Part shown: positions 44,270-53,475 of the stretch, in pieces | Layout: each line of letters starts with the position of its first letter | How positions within the stretch are numbered: position 1 is the stretch's first letter | Assembly (NCBI GenBank): GCA_958296065.1 | Contig: CATQHX010000026.1 | Coordinates: 1 to 64,000, forward strand | From: Vicinamibacterales bacterium | GTDB lineage: Bacteria; Acidobacteriota; Vicinamibacteria; Vicinamibacterales; UBA8438 | Length of the DNA: 64,000 nt | Direction of reading: 5' to 3' | Notes under the pieces: generated by a model | Told to the model about the DNA's origin: nothing | Seen by the model: the letters and a program-made list of their open reading frames with translations, nothing else | Database searches by the model: none | Translations under genes and position numbers: made by a program

Positions 44270-45646
44270 TACTTCAAGCCCGGTTGGCGGAACGGCGTCC
44301 GGGGGCGAGCAAGTCCGAGGGGAAGCGAGCCTATCACCTACGTGGGAAGCGATGCGCACGGGCTTCGGTCCCTTGGGCTCCGGCGCTCCGGGCTTCACCC
44401 TTCGCCTCGCGTCACTAAAGGGCCGTAAATGCCGGCACCACAGAAGCGCAGGCGCCAGTCCGACCGCCAGCCCGGTCAGCAGCGACAGGGCCAACGACCA
44501 GCCGAGGACCCCGGAGTCCAGCCGCACCTCGTCGAGACGCGCCACCTCGACCGCTCCCAGGTGCGAATCAGGTCGAGGCTGACCACGGCGAGTAACCTGC
44601 CGACGGCACCGGCGCCTGCCGCGAGCATCATGCTCTTGATCAGTTGTTGCCGGACGATCCGGGCCGGACTCGGGCCGAGCGCGGCACGCAGGGCGATGTC
44701 CCGCCCGCGAGCGAGGCTCCGCGCCAGCCACAGGTTCGCGATGTTGGCGGCGGCTATCAGCAGCACGCACGCCACTGCCGCGGTCAACATCCACAACGCC
44801 AACCGCGACCCCGATCCGACCACGTGATGACTCAGCGGAACGACGCGTACGCCGCGGTTCCGTTCGGTCACCGGCAGTTGCGCGTCGAGACGACGAGCGA
44901 TCGTCGGCATCTCCGTCTGCGCTTCCTCGACCGACACGTCCGGCCGCAGCCGGCAGACCACGAACCACGAATCCCGCCCGCGGACGACGCGGCGGGCCTC
45001 CCAGTCCGCGAACAACGTATGCGGCTCGAAGACGTCGGCGTCAAGGCTCGCGAACTGGAACCCGTCGGGCAGGACGTCGACGATTCAGGACGCGTGCCCG
45101 TCGAGATCGATGGAGCGCCAATGGCGTCGAGCGAGCCGCCGAACCCGGCCTGCCAGAAGCGATGGCTGATCACCGCGAGACGGCGGAGCTCTGCCGCCTC
45201 GTCGGCGGAGAAGCTCCGCCCATGCCGCGGCTGGACGCCCAGCAGCTGTCGGGATAGGCGGCCTCCAGCCGCCGGGTGATGGTGTCGAACTCCGTCTGCG
45301 CGGCTTCGAGGGACACGCCGGGGGCGAGGCGTCCCCAGACCGAAATCGAGTGTTCGTCGCGGCCGCGAAAATCCTCGTCCACCGCGAAAGGCATCCACAG
45401 CTCGAAGTCCGTCTGCAGGAAGTGGAAATCGCGCGGCAGCACCCCGACGACGGTGAAGGGCCGCCCGTCCATCAGCAGCGTCTCAAGGCCCGACAGCCGA
45501 CAGCGCGAACGCCGGACAGCGCGAGACCTACGGCCGCTCCCGCTCGACGCCGTGCGACGGCTGGCCCCGGCACGGCTCGACGACCCGCAGCCGCGGGCGG
45601 CGACGACGGCATGAGGAATCCGTTGCCCGGACATGTAGTTGACCAC
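44270..45646 (-). pseudogene. ADOP/MacB-type ABC permease, heavily frameshifted
   Basis: Three minus-strand frames together give an Acidobacteria-type permease: near 45300-45480 RPFTVVGVLPRDFHFLQTDF, ELWMPFAVDEDFRGRDEHSI and GRLAPGVSLEAAQTEFDTIT (MacB periplasmic core); a second partial core WFVVCRLRPDVSVEEAQTEM; then FtsX-like helices LWMLTAAVACVLLIAAANIA, NLWLARSLARGRDIALRAAL and LGPSPARIVRQQLIKSMMLA. The repeated core suggests duplicated or recombined copies. Several frame changes show it is dead. The family points to Acidobacteriota as host. Confidence 0.7.
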
Positions 45647-46574
45647 AAGGGGCGGAAGAGGTGGACAGAACGGACCCTGGAGGAGGAACTGTTCAGCGTC
45701 AACTACTTTTGCCGGTCGTGTTGCCTCATATGAGGATGTTACCCGGCTGCCTCAAGAGGATCGTACCGATGGTCTTCGGCTGGGAGCGGCGGAGCTGCCC
45801 GACTGTAGAGGTCATGTTGAGCCCCTGTCGGCCAGGAATTGGGGGGCGCCTGCGCGGAGCCGCCGTCAAGGCCGTCAGCCCCGCGGAGCGGGGGCAGAGC
45901 GAAGCGATGCGCCTTGACGGCGGTGAGCACAGGCGCAGGCTGGCATGAGACGGACAGGGGCGTCGTCGGTCCCTCACCCAGCGGCTGAGATCGCCCCTCG
46001 TTGGGTAGCAAGAATTGTGAGGCAACGGCACCCGCTGGGTAGCAGGAATTGTGAGGCAATGCGTCCTCGGCAACCGGCAGAAATAATTGTCGTTGATCAG
46101 GAACTGCGGAGACGCGAGTTTCCCCAGCACGGGATGGCGCCGACCCGGGTCGTACGGGGTACGACGTTTCGGCGATGATCGGAGGATGCGTCACCAACGG
46201 TGACCAGCACGGTCATCGTGTTGTTCTCATTGGCCAGCAGGTCCAGCTTCTCGACGGACTGCTCGGCGACGGACTGCTCGGCGACGTGCGACTTCACCGC
46301 CCCGTGATACTCGACCGACTCGACCGCCTCGCGAATGCCGTCGGCCCGCCCTCCCGACGATCGTGATAGCGGGGCGGGCCGCACAGCCCCGTTAAGCTAC
46401 TGCTGTTTGGTGCCACTGCCGGGGCGGCGGACTGTCCGTAGCCGGCTCAGGTGGTTTCGTAGAATCCGGATCAGAATTGCTCACGGAATTGTCACGGCCA
46501 CGCGCGGGTGTTCATGGAATCCCTTCGCAACCGGGCCGTCATCCGAAGTCAGCGGCTTTCGCCCCCACTTCCCT
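45647..46574. other. Long stretch without a supported gene
   Basis: About 930 bases between the permease remnant and a small membrane gene. Apart from the direct repeat at 46003-46061, I see only short frames; one minus-strand frame (about 46130-46384) has a repeated AEQSVAEQSVEKLD but no known domain. A stretch at about 46447-46487 resembles insertion-sequence ends seen at about 2010 and 48605. Confidence 0.35.
46003..46061. repeat. Direct repeat, two units of about 25 bases
   Basis: gggtagcaagaattgtgagg at 46003 and gggtagcaggaattgtgagg at 46036-46038 differ by one base in this part and are 35 bases apart. Tandem GAATTGTGAGGCAA units are typical of IS21-like subterminal repeats, so this may be an IS end scar. 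Confidence 0.4.
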
Positions 46575-46955
46575 TCAGGAAGCAGCCACGAGCAACGCTG
46601 CGCCGGTGGCGAATGTAGCCAGCTGGAGGTGGAGCAGCCACCAAGTTACGCAGCCAAGGAACTCAGCCCAGTCCCGCGCATTCTCCCGTTTCGACTCGTC
46701 CAGGTCGACTCGCGTCACCCTCACCGTCATGCGGAAATCCCACAATCGGCTCAGCGCGCACCCGACCGCAAGGAAAACCGACCCGACCAGCAACGCAGTT
46801 CCCAGGCATAGCGCGCATTGGGACCCAGGGGATTCCATCTTGACGGCGAAGCCAAGGGATGCGGTCGTCAGGACGAGCACAGTGTTGTTCACGGCCCCGA
46901 GTTGGGTCAGTAGCCGCCCCTGCCACCGAACGAATCTATCGTTGCTACCGGCCAT
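46575..46955 (-). CDS. Small multi-TM membrane protein
   Basis: 126 residues with three to four hydrophobic helices: LGAVNNTVLVLTTASLGFAV, LCLGTALLVGSVFLAVGCAL, and WWLLHLQLATFATGAALLVA, with a charged loop SRLWDFRMTVRVTRVDLDES. I recall related four-helix membrane proteins of unknown role in bacterial islands (SLATT/S-4TM-like layouts). The start at 46955 (ATG) is plausible. It is the only intact-looking gene in the 43.5-48.7 kb decayed region. Confidence 0.55.
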   Translation of the reverse strand: MAGSNDRFVRWQGRLLTQLGAVNNTVLVLTTASLGFAVKMESPGSQCALCLGTALLVGSVFLAVGCALSRLWDFRMTVRVTRVDLDESKRENARDWAEFLGCVTWWLLHLQLATFATGAALLVAAS

Positions 46956-47409
46956 CGCGGAACAGAGTCTATCGCGCCTGACGAAGACGGGGCGTATGTG
47001 TCGAGGCGTGCGAACCGACCCGCTGTAAGCCCGCGAAACCCACCGAGGCCTGCGAAATTCGTAGACGCGAGACCGCGCAATCCAGACCGCCCTCTACAGG
47101 CCTCGCGCCCAGGTGCCGATCTGGCTAGCTACATGGTCGCGATGCACTGGGACCCGATTCGCGAAGCATGAGGGGGTTCTCGAGTCCTGCGCCGAAGCGT
47201 AGGATATCCCCTCTTCGCCGTTTGGCGCATCCGGGATACGGAGCGCGGCGGGCCAGCGCTGTGGGCGTCGCTCACCGAGCTCCGACCGATGGAGCTCGTG
47301 TGGACCCGCTGTACGGAAGACTGGAGCGGGAGGCCGCGGAAGCTCCTGGTCAAACCGGGCGAGCAAGCCGTACGCGGGCGATTCCGCTGAGTGCGCACCG
47401 ACCGCCTAG

Positions 47410-47700
47410 TTCCTGGCCGACCTTGAGGTAGGTCGATGTCTTGCCCGAGCCGATCTCGTCGCAGATGAGGATGCCCGTGTAGAGGCCCAGCTCGGGGATC
47501 ACGAGCCACCGGGAAGAGGTCCTTCCCGCTCGGCCACCGGATGGTGCACCTCGCCGACCACCATAGGGGAGAAGGGTCCGCCACGGCGAGCGGCCACGGC
47601 GGGGGCGCGCTGGCGACGCGGCGGCGGCCGGCGTCCGCGAGCCACACGCGGTTCACGGCAATGGCGACGGAGACCAGCCTCACGACGGCGATGGCGGGCG
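47410..47700 (-). pseudogene. VirD4/TraD-type conjugative coupling ATPase, fragment
   Basis: One minus-strand frame reads RWLVIPELGLYTGILICDEI, GSGKTSTYLKVGQE, the Walker A region of type IV coupling proteins (usually G-x-x-GSGKT after GLYTG). Neighbouring frames upstream give an N-terminal membrane part (WHYLAPAIAVVRLVSVAIAV). These pieces need frameshifts to join, so it is a remnant of an integrative conjugative element. Confidence 0.5.
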
Positions 47701-47889
47701 CGAGGTAGTGCCAGGCGCGGATTGCCGCGAGGGGCGCGGCGAGTGCATCGCGGTCAGGTCGGGGATCGGGTCGGCGACTAGCGCCGCGAACGGCCAGCAG
47801 GCCCACACGGCGGCGGCAGCAGCGGTACCCGCCAGATCCCGAATCATGCGAGCACCCTCGTCGAGCGCCACGTCCGCCCGCTCGTGAGC

Positions 47890-48640
47890 GCCGGCCCTGC
47901 CCCGGCCGCTGTGGCCGCTGCGACCGACAGCTCGCGCATCCGTCCCAGCCTGCCGTTGATGCCGCCGTAGGCTGCCAGCGCGGCCAGATCGCCGCGCCAC
48001 CCCCACCTGGATCTCGGTGAACTCCGCCTTCGCCGCACGTGCCGCCTCGGCCCTGCCCTCAGCCACGCCGCCTCCCGCCGGCGGGGCCTTCGTCCAGGCG
48101 AGAAGCACCGGCTCAGCCGCTACTAGGCGCTCCGGGTCGCGGCCCACGACCTCGACCGCTCGCCCCGCCGAGCGCAGGGCCGCCCACAGCCCCGCGTGCG
48201 CCTCGCCCCAGGTGCGGACGCCGACGGACTCGCGGGCCACCTCCTCGCCGTTGCGCGTGCGCACCAGGTCGAACGTCGCGGCCGCGCCGTGCGTCTCCGC
48301 CGGGTCGGCAGGATGCGTACGGCTACCTCCTCAACGTGCAGCTCTTCGTCCCGCAACCCGACGGCCGTGGCCACCACGCCCTCGGCCTGTAACGCGTAGG
48401 CGGCGGCGTTCGTCACCTCGGAAGCAAGGAACCAGAAGACCGCTTCCCGGTACTGCAGATCGTGCCCCGCCGCCGCGAGTGCGCGACGACAAAACGGTGG
48501 ACGAAGGAGCCCGTGATAGAAGAGGAACGAGAGCTGCGGAAAGGACATCCAGGAGAGGAAGGCCGATCCGCCAACCGTCCAGCGCCGGCCAAAGTAGTCC
48601 TGCAAAGTGTGATTGAATCCAGATCGAAATTGGGAACGGA
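47890..48640 (-). pseudogene. Conjugative-element hypothetical protein, frameshifted
   Basis: Frame one: DYFGRRWTVGGSAFLSWMSF, PQLSFLFYHGLLRPPFCRRA, FWFLASEVTNAAAYALQAEG and VGLRDEELHVEEVAVRI. Frame two continues RTRNGEEVARESVGVRTWGE, AHAGLWAALRSAGRAVEVVG, and AEFTEIQVGVA. The first part suggests a hydrophobic N-terminal domain and the second a soluble tail. A shift near 48290 joins them. I do not know the family; it is upstream of the coupling-protein fragment, as accessory conjugation genes often are. Confidence 0.4.
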
Positions 48641-48707
48641 ATGGGTAACGTAAATTGTGCGATTCTTGTAAGTTATTGCCTAGAAACAGGTTGCCTGGCC
48701 AGCGCAG

Positions 48708-48787
48708 AGTTCGGTGCGAACGCCACGTGTAGACGTCCGGTTCCATCCAGCTTCTTCCCAGGGTTCATCCCCTGCTCGGGGTGCCGT
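48708..48787. CRISPR. Second copy of the array flank with one decayed repeat
   Basis: 48708-48761 repeats the 54-base flank at 16751-16804 with two mismatches. It is followed by a single altered repeat gggttcatcccctgctcggg at 48761. No further unit follows at 61 bases. Either this is a leader that lost its array, or a trailer end from a broken array; both copies face the same direction on the plus strand. Confidence 0.6.
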
Positions 48788-48909
48788 CGGCGTCCGAGAT
48801 TGGACAAGCGTTCCGGTCCAACGTCGTCCTTCGGGATGGTGTTCGCGGTTTCCGCTTCGTCGGCGAAACGCGTTTCGCACTTCGTTGGTGCTCGTGCTCC
48901 TGGATCTGC

Positions 48910-51030
48910 TCAGTCGAACAGGTGGACTTCCGGGCCGTACGGTCCCATCGTCATTCCGCGTTTCGGCGGGTCCCGCCGCTTCGTCCTCTTCGCCGCGCGA
49001 TCGATCCGTTTGGGTTCGGGGGCCGCTGTCCAGAGCTCCGCCGGGATCTCGTCGAGGAACGGCGACGGGTGCGTCGGCCGCTCGTGGCCTCGCCTTCCGG
49101 TCATCTGCGGCACGCTCAGGTACAGCTCGGTCCGTGCCCGCGTCATCCCGACGTAGGCCAGGCGCCGCTCCTCCTCGACCACGGCCTCCTCGTTGCCGTC
49201 GGCGGTGCTCAGCGTCCCGCGGCTGGGCAGGTGCTCGGCGTCGAAGCCGGCGATGATCACCGTGTCGAACTCCAGCCCCTTCGCGCGGTGGAGCGTCGAG
49301 AGTGTGACGCGCGCGTCGGCGTTCGCGGTCTCGTCCGGCGCCCGCATGCTGCGGCAGTGCTCGAGGAACCCGGCGAGCATCTCGAGCCGGGTCTCGGCGG
49401 TTTCGGCCTCGTCATCTCCCCAGTCTTTCCGGAACACGCCTGCGTCGTGGATCAGCTCCCACACGTTGTCGGCGCGGTCGCCCGCGTCCGGGTCGGCGGA
49501 CTTCTCGAGCGCGCCGAGGTAGCCGGTGATGCCGAGCACGGCTTCGAGCGCGTCGTCGAGCGGGGCTGCCCGCGCCGGATCCCGGACCTCCCTTGCGAGG
49601 TCGAACCGCTGGGCCAAGCCTCGCGAGTGCCATTCCGGGAGGGCGCCTGCGCGCAGGGCGTGGCGGGCCCGCTGCCAGAACGTGCGGCACGGCTGCCTGT
49701 CGATCGCCGCGATCGCCTTGCGGCCGATCTGGCGGTGCGGCGGGAGGTCGACGACCCGGCGCATTGCGTCGTCGTCGCCGTCGGGGTCGAGGGCCATTTG
49801 CAGGCAGGCCAACGCGTCCTGGATTTCGGGACGGTCGTAGAAGCTCTGCCCGCCGGTGATGCGGTAAGGGATCCCTGCCTGCTTGAAGCCGGACTCGAAC
49901 GCGCGCGACTGCGCGTTCGTGCGGTAGAGCACGGCAACGGTCCCGTCGTCGCGCGCGATCCGGGTGCTCGCCCGGTCGATCACGAACGTTGCTTCTTCCG
50001 TCGCGTCCTTCGCGTGGTGGACCGCGGCGAGCGCCGAACCCTTCCGGGCGGCGCGGAGCGGGTGCTCCAGGCGCTCTCGGTTGTGGCCGATCATTCGCTG
50101 GGCGGCCTCCAGAAGCGGCGCCGCGGAGCGGTACGCGGTGTCGAGGTCGATCCGCCGGGTGTTCGGGAAGACCTTCTGGAAGTCCAGGATGTTGCGAAGT
50201 TCGGCTCCCCGCCAGCCGTAGATGGCCTGGTCGGGGTCGCCGACGATGAACACGTTGTGGTGTTCCTGGGCGATCAGCCGCGCGAGCATGTACTGCGGCG
50301 GGTTGGTGTCCTGGCCCTCGTCGATGAGGACGTGGCGGTACCGCCGGGAGACCGCGGTCCGGGCCTCCGGCTGGTCATGGAGCGTCCAGACGGCTCCGAG
50401 GAGCATGTCGTCGAAGTCGAGGCGGTTGGTCTTGCGGAGGACGGCCTGGTAGGCGTTGGCGAGGCTCGCGTTGCGGTCCCGGTGCTCGTCCTTTCCCCAG
50501 GCTTCCGGGCTGCCCGGGTCCTTCATCATGTTCTTGAGCACGCTCATCCGCTGGACGAGGGTCTGCGGCTTCCAGATGCGGATGTCGACGCTGGCGTCGA
50601 ACATGCACTGGCGCATGATGTCGAGTTGCTCGGCCTCGTCGGCGATCCCGAAGTCGGGCCGGATGCCGCTACGGGCCCCGTGCTCGCGCAGGATACTTCC
50701 GCACAGCCGGTGGAAGGTGGAGATCCACACCTGGCGCGTGACGTGGACCGGGAGGAGTTCCTCGAGCCGGCTGCTCATCTCGCCGGCCGCCTTCCGCGTG
50801 AACGTGATGGCGGCGATCTCGCCCGGCGTGGCGCGGCCCTGCTCGATGAGGTAGGCGATCCGCGTGATGATGACGCGCGTCTTGCCGGAGCCGGGGCCGG
50901 CGATGACGAGGACGGGGCCGTCGGGGGCGGTGGCGGCTTCCCGCTGCCTGTCGTTCAGGTCGGCGAGGAGCGGTTGCCCTGCTTGCGCGGCCGGCCGCCT
51001 GTGCCGGCGTGCCCGGTCGTTGTCCTGCAT
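48910..51030 (-). CDS. UvrD/PcrA-type SF1 DNA helicase
   Basis: 706 residues from the ATG at 51030 (a start at 51120 would add a 30-residue proline-rich tail). All SF1A motifs: Q-motif LADLNDRQREAA, Walker A VLVIAGPGSGKTRVIITRIA, motif Ia AAITFTRKAAGEM, Walker B YRHVLIDEGQDTNPPQY, III VFIVGDPDQAIYGWRG, IV LDTAYRSAAPLLEAAQ, V LSTLHRAKGLEFDTVIIAGF, VI RRLAYVGMTRARTELYLS. It unwinds DNA in repair. It is bracketed by CRISPR elements (flank copy at 48708, array C from 51391) without any cas gene. Family and integrity are clear; a special link with the arrays is not shown. Confidence 0.93.
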   Translation of the reverse strand: MQDNDRARRHRRPAAQAGQPLLADLNDRQREAATAPDGPVLVIAGPGSGKTRVIITRIAYLIEQGRATPGEIAAITFTRKAAGEMSSRLEELLPVHVTRQVWISTFHRLCGSILREHGARSGIRPDFGIADEAEQLDIMRQCMFDASVDIRIWKPQTLVQRMSVLKNMMKDPGSPEAWGKDEHRDRNASLANAYQAVLRKTNRLDFDDMLLGAVWTLHDQPEARTAVSRRYRHVLIDEGQDTNPPQYMLARLIAQEHHNVFIVGDPDQAIYGWRGAELRNILDFQKVFPNTRRIDLDTAYRSAAPLLEAAQRMIGHNRERLEHPLRAARKGSALAAVHHAKDATEEATFVIDRASTRIARDDGTVAVLYRTNAQSRAFESGFKQAGIPYRITGGQSFYDRPEIQDALACLQMALDPDGDDDAMRRVVDLPPHRQIGRKAIAAIDRQPCRTFWQRARHALRAGALPEWHSRGLAQRFDLAREVRDPARAAPLDDALEAVLGITGYLGALEKSADPDAGDRADNVWELIHDAGVFRKDWGDDEAETAETRLEMLAGFLEHCRSMRAPDETANADARVTLSTLHRAKGLEFDTVIIAGFDAEHLPSRGTLSTADGNEEAVVEEERRLAYVGMTRARTELYLSVPQMTGRRGHERPTHPSPFLDEIPAELWTAAPEPKRIDRAAKRTKRRDPPKRGMTMGPYGPEVHLFD

Positions 51031-51390
51031 GGTCGGTCCGCGGGTTGGCGTTGACGGCGGACTGCCGGTCAGCGGTCGCGTCTTCTGGGGTTCAGCCCCG
51101 TGTGCCTTCGGGTTCGGCATCGGAAGGAACGCTCACGTTCTGCGAGAAACGCTGAACCCTTGAGACGGCTCGACCATCGTATCGCGGTTCTGCGGCCCTT
51201 GGGTTTGCGTGCCCGTAGGCAGCGGAGCCGATCCTTCAGGCGGCGTGTCCGGAGGCTGTGCTCGGTGGCCTTCGAGATCAAGTGCCGTGGCTCGTGAAGT
51301 TCCCGGGGCCGCTCCGGCCATCATCTGGTGTGCCGATCGGGGCGAGCCACCGGGACCGTGGCGCGAACGTGCTTGCGGCGATCCGCGACG

Positions 51391-52062
51391 GGTTCACCCC
51401 CGCGCGCGCAGGGCGGGCCCGAGGATGTTGGCAATCTGCGCCCCTGTCGCGGGTTCACCCCCGCGCGCGCAGGGCGGGCTCTGTCCCCCGGCGGTTGTTG
51501 GTGGAGTCAGCGGGTTCATCCCCGCGCGCGCGGGGCGAGCCGTGATGTCGAGGTGCGGCAGGTGTCCCCGCCAGGTTCATCCCCGCGCGTGCGGGGCAAC
51601 CCAACATAAAACTGGTTTTATGTTGGGCCGTCGGTGGGTCCATTCCCGCGTGCGCGGGGTGCAGCAACCGTGTAGGACTGAGAGGATGATGGTGAGCGGT
51701 TCATCCCCGCGCGTTCGGGGCAACGCATGTCGAGTCCCTCTGCTCCGGGGCGCTTCCTGGTTCCTTCCCGCGCGTGCTGGGTCGATGTGTCCGACGGCAC
51801 CGTCCGCGACGACTTTCGCCGTTGACCCGCCCGGCGGCGTGTTGACTGCCACGCTTCGTCCCCGTCTGCACGGGGTGGTCCAAGACGTTTCCCGCCGCGG
51901 CGAATGTTCACGGGTTCATCCCCGAGCTTGCGGGGTCTTCGTGCCCGGGTGCGTGCTGTCGTCGATCCCGACGGGATCGTCCCCGTGCGTGCGGGGCGGC
52001 GCATGTTTCGGTTCTTCTCCCGGCCCTCGCCTCTGGCCCATCCTCGTGGCTGCGGGGCGGTG
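51391..52062. CRISPR. CRISPR array C, type I-E-like repeats, about eleven units
   Basis: Clear units start at 51391, 51452, 51513, 51574, 51637, 51698, 51759, 51852, 51913, 51974 and 52035, mostly 61 bases apart (63 at 51574-51637; a poor unit near 51820 breaks the next step). The first read ggttcacccccgcgcgcgc, later ggttcatccccgcgcgtgcg; 3' ends vary from gggc to caacc. Divergence grows toward the right end, as expected if the right is the old trailer side. One spacer has a perfect palindrome (51601). Confidence 0.85.
51601..51626. repeat. Perfect palindrome inside a CRISPR spacer
   Basis: ccaacataaaac, then tg, then its exact complement gttttatgttgg: 12-base arms with a 2-base loop. It occupies the first part of the spacer after the repeat at 51574. 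It is strikingly AT-rich in this GC-rich region and could form a hairpin in the crRNA or come from a terminator of the targeted element. Confidence 0.7.
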
Positions 52063-52226
52063 CTCTCCGCTCCTTCCTCGTCTGTCGTCGCCGCGCGTTG
52101 TCGTCGGCCACGGGCTCTCTCGCGGCGCCGCTGTCGTCGTCCCGGCGCGGCTCCAGACGCCCCCCGGCCCAAGCTCGCTTCCTTTCATCGGTCTGTCCGT
52201 TTCGCGCTCGGGTCTTTCGCCGGTCG

Positions 52227-53186
52227 CTAGTGGATCGAGTGGTTCGTCCCTCCTGGCGACGGTCCGTTCGTCGGGTTCCGCTTCCTTGCCTCTGCGGCCC
52301 GCTTCTGCGCGTTCTCGCGTTCTTCGCGCCGCCTCATCTCCCGCGGGCTCGGGAAGAGCTCCCGCACTGTTCCGTCTTCGTTCTCTATCGTGATCTCGGC
52401 GGCTGCTTCGGCCGCCTCGGCCAGCCACTCCACCGCCGTTTCGGCCGCGCTGTTCAGCACCCACTGCGCGTCGTTGGTGTTGTCGTCGACGTTGGCCACC
52501 TCCGTGTTCTCCTCCTCCTGGCGCTCCGCCGTCGCCTCCCCGTCGTCGGAGATCGACACGACGTAGCTGACGACTTTGCGGCCGTCGGCTTCCGGCTTGG
52601 CCGGTGGTGCGGTAAACGGGTTGGCAAGGCGCAGTCTGGTTGTCCTGCCGGTCTCTGTACTGCACGGCTGCCACCGTATGCCGGCCTCGCACTTCCTGAA
52701 GTACAGGCTCCTTTCGCCGTCGGTCTCTTCCCAGACGTCGATGCATTGGCGCGCCGCAATGACAGCGATCATTCCGGTGTCGGTCACCACCTGGCCGCAC
52801 AGTCGGACGAACCGCTTGCCGTTGTCCAGCAGGCCGCGTTCCTTGAGGTGGCGTCGGCGCTGGCCTGCGCGCCTGCCCTGCTCGTCGTCGTGGCTCACCA
52901 CTTCGTTCTGGAGCCACTCGGTGGCGGCCCGGCAGTCGTCTGCGAACACCAGGATGTTGGCCAGCGTGCGGTCGAGGACTTCGGCCCCGCCTTGCTTGCC
53001 GCTGCTCTTGTCCGGCTCGCATGCGAGCAGGCCGTTGTACACCCGCAGCTCGGTGCCTTCGACCGACTGGTCGCTGATGTCGAGGTGTCGGCTCTCGCAG
53101 CTCGCTGCTGCGGGGTCGTCGTTCTCCCAGACCCAGGCGATGATCTCTTCGGCCGAGACCGGCCGATGCCGTTTCTTGTTGGTCAA
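52227..53186 (-). CDS. Hypothetical protein between CRISPR arrays
   Basis: From a TTG at 53186 (GAGGA eight bases upstream) 319 residues: PVSAEEIIAWVWENDDPAAA, DRTLANILVFADDCRAATEW, LLDNGKRFVRLCGQVVTDTG, MIAVIAARQCIDVWEETDGE, then a charged tail (EEENTEVANVDDNTNDAQWV and AEAAEAAAEITIENEDGTV). I do not recognise a domain. The frame is open to an ATG at 53300, but those residues are low-complexity proline/glycine. It lies between arrays C and D on the opposite strand; a role with the arrays is possible but unsupported. Confidence 0.55.
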   Translation of the reverse strand: MTNKKRHRPVSAEEIIAWVWENDDPAAASCESRHLDISDQSVEGTELRVYNGLLACEPDKSSGKQGGAEVLDRTLANILVFADDCRAATEWLQNEVVSHDDEQGRRAGQRRRHLKERGLLDNGKRFVRLCGQVVTDTGMIAVIAARQCIDVWEETDGERSLYFRKCEAGIRWQPCSTETGRTTRLRLANPFTAPPAKPEADGRKVVSYVVSISDDGEATAERQEEENTEVANVDDNTNDAQWVLNSAAETAVEWLAEAAEAAAEITIENEDGTVRELFPSPREMRRREERENAQKRAAEARKRNPTNGPSPGGTNHSIH

Positions 53187-53328
53187 CGATGTCCTCGTTC
53201 TCTGTGTGCTTGGGGGGGGTCCGCCTGGGGGTCCGCCCGCCGGCGTTGCGTTCACGCGCCGATTCCGGGTTGAAACCCGCAATATCGGGCTGGAGTTCAT
53301 CGGGACGGTAGCACACCGCGTGTGAGGC

Positions 53329-53417
53329 GGTTCATTCCCGCGCGCGCGGGGTGGCTCGCTCGTGGCGGCTCAGCGCGATCTCGACGCTGGGTTCATCCCC
53401 GCGCGCGGCGCGAACGT
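53329..53417. CRISPR. CRISPR array D, two units
   Basis: ggttcattcccgcgcgcgcg at 53329 and ggttcatccccgcgcgcggc at 53390 are 61 bases apart. The second loses the 3' end of the repeat (gaacg). It is directly followed by the IS4-like transposase remnant, which may have ended the array. Confidence 0.65.
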
Positions 53418-53475
53418 CACTATCGACTGACACGCCTTCACACCGGCGGGCTTATCCCCATAGGCGCTAACTTGT

